Shown here in pieces: positions 40,603-47,015 of a stretch of DNA of 47,015 nt. The notes under the pieces are model-generated. The model worked only from the letters and a program-made list of their open reading frames with translations, did not search any database and was not told the DNA's origin. Every line of letters starts with the position of its first letter. The stretch's first letter is position 1. Source of the stretch: Ideonella sp. A 288 (GTDB lineage: Bacteria; Pseudomonadota; Gammaproteobacteria; Burkholderiales; Burkholderiaceae_C); NCBI RefSeq assembly GCF_002198735.1, contig NZ_MWLO01000159.1, positions 1-47,015 on the forward strand, read 5' to 3'. Position numbers and translations under genes: made by a program.

Positions 40603-41799
40603 ATGTCCACCGCCGAACTGCTCGCCCCCCTGCACGCCGAGATGACCGCCTGGCGGCAGGACATCCATGCCCACCCGGAACTCGGCTTCGAGGAGAACCG
40701 CACCGCCGACCTGGTGGCGGCCAAGCTCGAGGCCTTCGGTTTCGACGAGGTGCACCGCGGCGTCGGGCGCACCGGGGTGGTGGGCGTGCTGCGGGCAGGC
40801 ACCGGGCGCCGGGCCATCGGCCTGCGCGCCGACATGGACGCGCTGCCCATCCTGGAGGTGAACCGCTTCGCGCACTGCTCGGTACACAAGGGCGTGATGC
40901 ACGCCTGCGGCCACGATGGCCACACCGCGATGCTGCTGGGCGCCGCGCGCTACCTCGCGGCCACGCGGCGCTTCGACGGCGTCGTGAACTTCATCTTCCA
41001 GCCCGCCGAAGAGGGCCTGGGCGGCGCGAAGGCGATGATCGACGACGGGCTCTTCCAGCGCTTCCCGTGCGAGGCCGTCTTCGGCATGCACAACCGGCCC
41101 AGCCTGGACGTCGGCCGCTTCGCGGTGCGTTCGGGGCCGATGATGGCCGGTGGCGCCTTCTTCGACATCCGCGTCACCGGCAAGGGCGCGCATGGCGCGC
41201 GGCCCGAGACCGGCATCGACGCCGCGCTGGCCGCGGCGCAGATCGCGGTGACGCTGCAGAGCATCGTCTCGCGCAACGTGGCGCCGGTGGACACGGCCGT
41301 GCTCTCGGTGACGCGCCTGCACGCCGGCGATGCCTACAACGTGATCCCGCAGACGGCCGAGCTCGGCGGCACCGTGCGCGCCTTCTCGCGCGAGGTGATG
41401 CAGTTGGTGGAGGCGGCCATGCGCCGCGTCGCCGAGAGCACCGCGGCAGCCTTCGGGGCCACGGCCGAGCTCGACTTCCGCGTGCTCTTCGCCCCCACCG
41501 TGAACGATCCCGCCGAGGCCGACTTCGCCGCGCAGATCTGCGCCGAGCTCGTGGGCGCGGACAAGGTCGATCGCCAGCCGCCGCTGGTGATGGCCTCGGA
41601 GGATTTCTCCTTCATGCTCGAGCAGGTGCCCGGCTGCTACCTCAACATCGGCAACGGTGAAGGCGCCGGCGCCTGCGAGGTGCACAACCCGGCCTACGAC
41701 TTCAACGACCGCGCGCTGCCGCTCGGCGCGGCCTTCTTTGCGCGCGCGGTGGAAACGCGCCTGGCTGCGGCATCGCCTGCTCGCACCGAACCCGCCTGA
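40603..41799 (+). CDS. M20-family amidohydrolase (hippurate hydrolase-like)
   Basis: The 398-residue metal-dependent hydrolase has WRQDIHAHPELGFEE, LRADMDALPI, HACGHDGHTAML and FQPAEEGLGGAK, all typical of the IAA-amino acid/hippurate hydrolase branch with a metal-ligand Cys and His. GHGARP-like residues appear as KGAHGARPETG in the lid. The substrate is probably an N-acyl amino acid. ATG at 40603 with AGGA upstream; the frame is open from 40495 but without a good start. Confidence 0.9.
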   Translation: MSTAELLAPLHAEMTAWRQDIHAHPELGFEENRTADLVAAKLEAFGFDEVHRGVGRTGVVGVLRAGTGRRAIGLRADMDALPILEVNRFAHCSVHKGVMHACGHDGHTAMLLGAARYLAATRRFDGVVNFIFQPAEEGLGGAKAMIDDGLFQRFPCEAVFGMHNRPSLDVGRFAVRSGPMMAGGAFFDIRVTGKGAHGARPETGIDAALAAAQIAVTLQSIVSRNVAPVDTAVLSVTRLHAGDAYNVIPQTAELGGTVRAFSREVMQLVEAAMRRVAESTAAAFGATAELDFRVLFAPTVNDPAEADFAAQICAELVGADKVDRQPPLVMASEDFSFMLEQVPGCYLNIGNGEGAGACEVHNPAYDFNDRALPLGAAFFARAVETRLAAASPARTEPA

Positions 41800-42022
41800 A
41801 GTCGACGCGGCCCTCGGCATCCGACGACCCACCCGCGTGGGCAGCCACCCACCCCGGACGATCGCACCCAGGCCACCGCGCTCGAACCCTGCAGGGGCCG
41901 GTGCCGGCAAGGCCGATGGCCCGATGACCGGGCTGCGGCGGGGCCGCGCCTGTCCCCGTCATCGCCCTGGATGACGCGTTTTTCCTATCCACCAGGGCGT
42001 TGGGCCGCTAGCCTGCTGCGCC

Positions 42023-42355
42023 ATGACCTCGAACCGACAAGCCAAGCGCCTCCTGTTCGTCCTGGCCGTCATCGGCCTGCTGGTGCCGTGGCACCACAAC
42101 CTGCAGTACTTTGCCGGCGGTGGCAGCGTCTTGCCCCAGGTCTTCTTCCGCGACGCCTTTGCCAATGCGCTGACCACCGCCATCACGCTCGACGTTTACC
42201 TGGCCGCGGTGGCGTTCAGCGTCGGCGTGGCGGTGGACCAAGCGGCTGGGCGCCTGCGCTGGTGGGCGGTAGCGGCGGCCTTCCTGCTCGGCCTGTCTTT
42301 CGCACTGCCAGGCTACCTGTGGTGGCGCCTCGGCGCGCAACGCTCAGCCCCCTGA
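42023..42355 (+). CDS. Small membrane protein, DUF2834-like
   Basis: The 110-residue protein has three transmembrane helices (10-27, 50-75, 80-100) and matches the general DUF2834 pattern with LVPWHHN early and FANALTTAITLDVYLAAVAF in the middle. Function unknown. Its end overlaps the end of the convergent AraC gene by 12 bases. Confidence 0.65.
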   Translation: MTSNRQAKRLLFVLAVIGLLVPWHHNLQYFAGGGSVLPQVFFRDAFANALTTAITLDVYLAAVAFSVGVAVDQAAGRLRWWAVAAAFLLGLSFALPGYLWWRLGAQRSAP

Positions 42356-43186
42356 CGGCCCGCCGCGCCCAGCGGGCAGCACCAGACCGGTCGAACGACC
42401 GAGGCGTGTGGCCAAGGGCCACCACGCGGCATCGGGCCGCGCCCCCTCGAGCAGGCGGCCCAGGGGCGCACCGGCCAGCGCCCGCACCTCGCGGGCCAGG
42501 TGCGACTGGTCGAAGAAGCCCGTGTCGTGCGCCAGCGCCGCCCCTGGCAGGGCACCGCCCGCCACCGCCATCGACAGCACGCGGTGGAACCGCACCAGGC
42601 GCTGGAACTGCTTCGGCCCCAGGCCCAGGACCGCCTGGCAGCGCCGTTCCAGCTGTCGGCGGCCGAGCCCCAGGTCGTCACCGGCCTGTGCGCCACGGTC
42701 GCCGACGGCGGCGCACAGGCGCGCGCAGGCCGCGTCGCGCCCCCGCGACACGGCCGCCATGGTGCGGCGGAAGCTGTCCGCCAGGGCACGGAGCCGTGCG
42801 ATGTCGGTGCGTGCGCCCTCCACCGCGTCGTCGAGACGGGCCGCTTCGGCCGCCCCCGACAGGGTGTGCCAGGCCAAGACCTGGTTGACGACCGCACCGG
42901 TGGCCGCGCCCAGCAGGCACGCTGCAGCCTCGGGGCGCACCAGCAAACCCATCGCCACGGTGTCGCCGACATGCGCGTGCACCATGGGTTCGGTGCTGAG
43001 CGTGTGGAAGGTGATGGGCGGGCACAGCGCCCAGGGCGCCCCGGCCGGCCGGGCCAGGCGCAAGGTGAGCATGGCGTGCGGCACCGCGGGAAAGCACGAC
43101 ACCCCGGGGGTGGGTCCCAGGCGGATGACCACGGCCCCGTCGACCCAGTGCGACAGGTCGGCAGGCGCCCGAAAGACCTGGAACAT
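42344..43186 (-). CDS. AraC-family transcriptional regulator
   Basis: About 280 residues. The N-terminal sensor part begins MFQVFRAPADLSHWVDGAVV, and the C-terminal double helix-turn-helix includes LGLGRRQLERRCQAVLGLGPKQFQRLVRFHRV-type residues (shown here in pieces: RRQLERR, GPKQFQRLVR) and the GFFDQSHLAREVR element. An in-frame ATG at 43273 would add 29 residues. Target genes are not obvious. Confidence 0.82.
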   Translation of the reverse strand: MFQVFRAPADLSHWVDGAVVIRLGPTPGVSCFPAVPHAMLTLRLARPAGAPWALCPPITFHTLSTEPMVHAHVGDTVAMGLLVRPEAAACLLGAATGAVVNQVLAWHTLSGAAEAARLDDAVEGARTDIARLRALADSFRRTMAAVSRGRDAACARLCAAVGDRGAQAGDDLGLGRRQLERRCQAVLGLGPKQFQRLVRFHRVLSMAVAGGALPGAALAHDTGFFDQSHLAREVRALAGAPLGRLLEGARPDAAWWPLATRLGRSTGLVLPAGRGGPSGG

Positions 43187-43531
43187 GCGGCCATTGTCCG
43201 CCGCGCCCGCGTGCCGCCACTGCGCCCGGGCCAGGGGGTGCGCAACGCGCTGCAACGGCCAGATTCGTTTCATGTGCCGCTGGCTCGCCATCCTCCTGCC
43301 CGCCCGGCGGCCGCTCCAGTTCAGCCGGGCGGCCGTGGCGGCCAGTTGCGGGCACGAAAGTGGCGCCCTCCGCGATCTGCGGCAGCCCCGGGGCGACGAC
43401 GCACGACCGGCATGCCGCCGTGCCCCATTGGATGCGATGCGTCGACGGATCGCATCCAAGTCGCAGGGGCCATGTGCCCGGCTGGCCGCACAATTGCATG
43501 CGTCGCACCGCCGTCCCATCACCCATCGTCC
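43187..43531. other. Intergenic region between araC-type and gntR-type genes
   Basis: About 345 bases, or 258 if the AraC protein starts at 43273. It holds the two divergent promoters and the inverted repeat at 43428-43459; no other gene or RNA was recognised. Confidence 0.5.
43428..43459. promoter_or_regulatory. Inverted repeat, likely GntR operator
   Basis: A perfect 11-bp inverted repeat TTGGATGCGAT / ATCGCATCCAA (43428-43438 and 43449-43459) with a 10-base centre lies about 70 bases before the gntR-type start. The outer TTGGAT recurs in the amidase/ABC divergent region. Confidence 0.6.
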
Positions 43532-44257
43532 ATGGCCGCCACTTCCAGATCTTCCGGGCCCCGCCCCATCGCCGAGCCGGCCACCAAGGAGGACATCCAC
43601 GGTCGCATCTACAACGCCATCGTGGAGCACCGCCTGCAGCCCGGCACCAAGCTGACCGAGGAGCGCATCGCCGAGCTGTTCTCCGTCAGCCGCACGCAGG
43701 TGCGCGGCGTGCTGCAACGCCTCGCGGTGGAGCAGCTCGTCACGCTGGTGCCCAACCGCGGTGCGTTCGTGGCCAAGCCGACGGCCGCCCAGGCGCACGA
43801 CGTGCTGGACGTGCGGCGCACGCTGGAGCCGGGCGTGGTGGCGCGCCTGATCGAGCGGCTGGGCACCGGCGAGCCCCGGGACGCCATCAAGCGCCTGCGT
43901 CAGCTGGTTCATCGCGAGCAGCAGGCGCATCGCAACGGCGATCGCCGCAGCGCCGTGCGGCTGTCGGGCGAGTTCCATGTGCTGCTGGCCGAGCTGTCGG
44001 GCAGCAGCATCTACCTGCGCATGATGCGAGAGCTGACCCCGCTGACCTGCCTGGCGATCCTCAGCTTCGAGGCGCCGACCGCGGCGGCCTGCCCCAACGA
44101 CGAGCACGCGCGGCTGATCGATGCCATCGAGGCCCGCGACGTGGCGGGGGCCGCCGCCTTGATGACCGAGCACCTGCTGCACATCGAGCGCGCGCTCGAC
44201 CTCGACCGTTCCGGCGAAGAGCCCGAGGTCGACCTGGCCGAACTGCTGCTGGGCTGA
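43532..44257 (+). CDS. GntR-family (FCD-type) regulator
   Basis: The 241-residue protein has an N-terminal winged helix (IYNAIVEHRLQPGTKLTEERIAELF in pieces: LQPGTKLTEE, VSRTQVRGVLQRL) and a helical FCD ligand domain with a metal-binding pattern (LSGEFHVLL, DEHARLIDAIEARD, HLLHIE). It probably controls the neighbouring amidase and ABC genes, which share TTGGAT-type operators. Repression relieved by a carboxylate or amide-derived ligand is typical of the family. Confidence 0.88.
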   Translation: MAATSRSSGPRPIAEPATKEDIHGRIYNAIVEHRLQPGTKLTEERIAELFSVSRTQVRGVLQRLAVEQLVTLVPNRGAFVAKPTAAQAHDVLDVRRTLEPGVVARLIERLGTGEPRDAIKRLRQLVHREQQAHRNGDRRSAVRLSGEFHVLLAELSGSSIYLRMMRELTPLTCLAILSFEAPTAAACPNDEHARLIDAIEARDVAGAAALMTEHLLHIERALDLDRSGEEPEVDLAELLLG

Positions 44258-44269
44258 CGCCGCCGTGCA

Positions 44270-45694
44270 TCAGCCCAGCAACAGCGGCGAGGGCGCAGAC
44301 CGGCCCAGCACCTGCTCGGCGTGCCAGGCCAGTTGCAGCACGCGTGCATCGGCAAAGCGCGGCCCGGCGATCTGCAGGCCCACCGGCAGGCCATGGCGAC
44401 CGGTGCCGCAGGGCAAGGACACGGCAGGCACCGAGCCGTAGTTGAACAGCGGCGTGAATGCCGCATGCCCACGCGGGCCGGCGGGCAGGCCGCCGATCTC
44501 GGCCGGGCCCAGGCTGCCCAGCGGCCAGGCCTCGACCGGCGAGACCGGGCACAGCAACGCGTCGAAGCGCGTGAACAAGGCGGTGAAGCTGGCGTGCAGC
44601 TGCTCGCGCAGGCGCAACAGCTCGGCGATGCGCGGCCCGCTGATCTGCAGGCCCAGCTCGATCTGTGCGCCGATGTCCGGATCGAACATCCCCGGCTCGC
44701 GCCGCCAGGCCTCGCCGAAGAGCTGCGCCAGGCTGGCCTGCTGGAGCGCGATCAGCGGGTACTCCCGCGCCTGCGCCGGCCAGACCGGATCGGCCTCCTC
44801 GATCGACCAGCCGGCCGCCTGAAGGCGCTGCGCCGCGCGCTCGAGCGTGTCGCGCACGTCGGCGTCGACCGCCAGGCCACAGCCGAGCCGAGGCGACCAC
44901 GCCAGCCGGCCGACCGGCAGCGGCTGCCGCAGCTGCGCCATCGCGTCGGGCTGCCCGAACACCGGGCTCGACAACGGGTCGGCGGGTTCCCAGGCCGTCA
45001 GCAGGTCCAGCATCCAGGCCACGTCCTCGACATCGCGGCCGATCTGGCCGACCACCGACAACAGGTGGTTCGGGTCGTCGAAACCCCAGGGGTTGGGCAC
45101 GCGACCCAGCGTGGGCTTCATGCCGACCAGCCCGGTGTGGGCCGCCGGGCGGCGGGTGGAGCCGCCGGCGTCGGTGGCCAGCGCCAGCGGCCCCAGGCCC
45201 GCCGCCACCGCCGCCACCGCACCGCCCGACGACCCGCCCGGCGTGCGTCCCAGGTCCCAGGGATTGCGGGTTTCGCCGTGCAGCGGTGTCGCGGTGATGC
45301 CCTTGCAGGCGAACTCGGAGCAGTTCGTCATGCCCAGCGGCACGGCGCCCAGGGCGCGCAGCCGCGCCACGCACCACGAGTCGCGCGGGGCGACGAAATC
45401 GGCAAAGCGGCGCGAGCCGAAGGTGGCCGGGCGACCGGCCAGCCAGAGGTTGTCCTTCACCGTGAAGGGCACGCCGGCCAGCGGCAGCACCTGGCCCGCG
45501 GCCAGGCGACGATCGACCTCGGCCGCGGCCGCCAGCGGCACCGCCGGGTCGAAATCGGCGAAGGCGTTGAGCAGCGGCTCCAGCCGCACCACACGCTGGC
45601 ACATGGCTTGCGCCACCTCCACCGCCGACCGCTCGCGCGCCTGCACCTGCGCCGCCAGCGAGCGGGCGCTTTGCCGGTGGATCTCTTGCGACAT
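44270..45694 (-). CDS. Amidase-signature-family amidase
   Basis: The 474-residue protein has the Ser-cisSer-Lys centre: Lys80 in FTVKDN, the cis-serine in GGSSGG (153-158) and nucleophile Ser179 in DAGGSTRRPA. It hydrolyses an amide or acyl-amino compound; the substrate is unknown. Full family length. Convergent with gntR and divergent from the ABC ATPase gene, it is probably a catabolic gene induced with the transporter. Confidence 0.9.
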   Translation of the reverse strand: MSQEIHRQSARSLAAQVQARERSAVEVAQAMCQRVVRLEPLLNAFADFDPAVPLAAAAEVDRRLAAGQVLPLAGVPFTVKDNLWLAGRPATFGSRRFADFVAPRDSWCVARLRALGAVPLGMTNCSEFACKGITATPLHGETRNPWDLGRTPGGSSGGAVAAVAAGLGPLALATDAGGSTRRPAAHTGLVGMKPTLGRVPNPWGFDDPNHLLSVVGQIGRDVEDVAWMLDLLTAWEPADPLSSPVFGQPDAMAQLRQPLPVGRLAWSPRLGCGLAVDADVRDTLERAAQRLQAAGWSIEEADPVWPAQAREYPLIALQQASLAQLFGEAWRREPGMFDPDIGAQIELGLQISGPRIAELLRLREQLHASFTALFTRFDALLCPVSPVEAWPLGSLGPAEIGGLPAGPRGHAAFTPLFNYGSVPAVSLPCGTGRHGLPVGLQIAGPRFADARVLQLAWHAEQVLGRSAPSPLLLG

Positions 45695-45739
45695 GGCTTG
45701 TCTCCCGTTGGGCTGGATTGAGCACCAAAGTTGATATTT

Positions 45740-45877
45740 TTGTATCCAATCTGGTGCGGCCGCAATTCACTGTTGTGCATGAAGGGGCCGGAGCCAGGTC
45801 CCTTGCAAGCTTGATTCCTGCCAGCCCGTGAAGACCCTCGCCGAGGTGTACGCAGATCGCAATCGCTTTGGATACAA
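45740..45877. promoter_or_regulatory. Two opposed TTGGATACAA operators between amidase and ABC genes
   Basis: TTGTATCCAA (45740-45749) and its reverse complement TTGGATACAA (45868-45877) sit near the start of each divergent gene, about 45 and 30 bases away. Each is nearly palindromic and fits VanR/FadR-type GntR sites. The core TTGGAT is shared with the repeat upstream of the gntR-type gene. Confidence 0.6.
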
Positions 45878-45908
45878 AGATGGCACACCAGTTGCTTGAC
45901 AGCCCGAC

Positions 45909-46991
45909 ATGACAGCCGCCGGTCAAAGCCTGACGCTCGAGAACATCGTCCACCGCTACGGCGCTTCGCTGGCGGTCGACCATGTGTCGCTCGACATCGA
46001 GGCCGGCGAACTGGTGGCCCTGCTCGGCCCCAGCGGCTGCGGCAAGACCACGCTGCTGCGCATCATTGCCGGCTTCATCGCGCAGACCTCGGGCCAGGTG
46101 ACGGTGGGCGGCAAGCGCATCGATGCCTTGCCGCCCAACCGCCGCAACATCGGCATCGTGTTCCAGAACTACGCCCTGTTCCCGCACATGACGGTGGCCG
46201 AGAACGTGGGCTACGGCCTGGCGGCGCGTGGCACCGACCGCGCCGCGGCCGCCCGGCGCACGGCCGAGATGCTCGACCTCGTGAAGCTCGGTCACCTGGC
46301 CGACCGGCTCACCCGGCAGTTGTCCGGCGGCCAGCAGCAGCGGGTGGCGCTGGCCCGCGCCCTGGCCATCGAGCCTCGCGTGCTGCTGCTCGACGAGCCG
46401 TTCTCGGCGCTCGACAAGAGCCTGCGCCTGGACATGCAGATCGAGATCAAGCGCATCCAGCGCGCGGCAGGCACCACTGCCATCATCGTCACCCACGACC
46501 AGGAAGAAGCCCTGGGCATGGCCGACCGCGTGGCCGTGCTCAGCCACGGCCGGCTCGAGCAGTTTGCGCCGCCGTCGGCGGTGTACGACGCACCGGCCAC
46601 GTACTTCGTCAACCAGTTCGTCGGCACGGCCAACGTCTTTGCCGGCACGCTGGAATCCCAGGACACGGCGCAGGCCTGTGTGCGCCTGGACGACGGCAGC
46701 GCGCTCGCCACTCGCGCGCCGGCCCAGTCGCTGCCGCTCGGTGCTGGCGTGGTCGCCTGCGTGAGGCCGGAGAACCTGCAGCTCTGCGCGGCCGGCGAAG
46801 GCGTGCCCGCCACGGTGGAACTGGGCATGCCGCTGGGCGCCACCATCGTGCACGAACTGGTCACCCCCGGCGGCCAGCGCCTGAAGCTGGCCGAACCTCG
46901 CTCACCCGGCATGCAACCCAGGCCGGCCGGCACGGCGGTCTGGGTCAGGCCGCTGTCGGCGGCCAGTGTCAGCGTGTTCGCGACGCCCTGA
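45909..46991 (+). CDS. ABC transporter ATP-binding protein (spermidine/Fe/thiamine type, PotA-like)
   Basis: The 360-residue ATPase has Walker A GPSGCGKTT, Q-loop FQNYALFPHMTV, signature LSGGQQQR, Walker B VLLLDEPFSALD and H-loop VTHDQEEA, followed by a TOBE regulatory domain from about 270. It would energise uptake of a small cation or amide. Permease and binding-protein genes probably follow beyond the window. No clear Shine-Dalgarno precedes the ATG at 45909. Confidence 0.92.
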   Translation: MTAAGQSLTLENIVHRYGASLAVDHVSLDIEAGELVALLGPSGCGKTTLLRIIAGFIAQTSGQVTVGGKRIDALPPNRRNIGIVFQNYALFPHMTVAENVGYGLAARGTDRAAAARRTAEMLDLVKLGHLADRLTRQLSGGQQQRVALARALAIEPRVLLLDEPFSALDKSLRLDMQIEIKRIQRAAGTTAIIVTHDQEEALGMADRVAVLSHGRLEQFAPPSAVYDAPATYFVNQFVGTANVFAGTLESQDTAQACVRLDDGSALATRAPAQSLPLGAGVVACVRPENLQLCAAGEGVPATVELGMPLGATIVHELVTPGGQRLKLAEPRSPGMQPRPAGTAVWVRPLSAASVSVFATP

Positions 46992-47015
46992 ATCCACCGC
47001 GCTCCCGCCCGACCC

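Noticed and set aside
45731-45749. An FNR-type box in the amidase/ABC region
   Set aside because: The TTGAT half-site lacks a matching ATCAA partner at the right distance; the GntR-like palindrome explains the sequence better.

Overview
The window is very GC-rich and densely coded, with no tRNA or rRNA genes that I could see. Its protein families (Bug-type periplasmic receptors, a complete oxidative-type dsr cluster, SoxY, TauE, TusA/DsrE2) point to a sulfur-oxidising betaproteobacterium, probably of the order Burkholderiales. This assignment rests on family recognition; no search was run.

Layout. 1-2868: the start of soxY (minus strand, cut by the window edge) faces a tusA-dsrE2-YeeE-haem lipoprotein operon. 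2956-8124: a separate module of ECF-like sigma factor, 160-aa unknown protein, TPR-CHAT protease and secreted subtilase, closed by a strong terminator. 8176-8718: a secreted repeat protein. 9036-9262: a probable small RNA gene with its own promoter. 9446-15959 (minus): a ten-gene accessory operon, divergent from dsrA. It encodes a solo Cas6 of the I-MYXAN type, a DsrC-like protein, a TauD-type dioxygenase, an HTH-ferredoxin-reductase fusion, an S24-like protein with its catalytic Lys replaced, and five poorly known proteins. 16178-29332: dsrABEFHCMK-(SQR-like)-LJOPN, followed by a second DsrC-like gene and cobA for sirohaem synthesis. 30571-32537 (minus): a NarX/NarL-like two-component system. 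32911-37139: a TauE-type exporter, small membrane protein, tandem Usp, AhpD-like/Rieske fusion and FadL-type porin. 37231-46991: ordinary carbon and nitrogen metabolism (LysR and tartrate dehydrogenase, Bug receptor, M20 amidohydrolase, DUF2834-like protein, AraC, GntR, amidase, ABC ATPase).

How it fits together. Reverse DsrAB, with DsrEFH/DsrC as sulfur carriers and DsrMKJOP/DsrL as electron partners, oxidises stored or carrier-bound sulfane sulfur to sulfite. TusA, DsrE2 and the YeeE transporter would deliver sulfur, CobA (with DsrN) supplies sirohaem chemistry, and TauE can export sulfite or related anions.

The most striking observation is regulatory. Four promoters (tusA, the accessory operon, dsrA and tauE) share one architecture: two CCC...GGG dyads about 24 bp apart, the second ending 2 bp before a -35-like element, then an 18-bp spacer and a -10-like element. 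Half-sites resemble NarL heptamers, and the only NarL-type regulator in the window lies between two of these promoters. The accessory operon is therefore predicted to be part of a sulfur regulon and is the best candidate here for an undescribed system.
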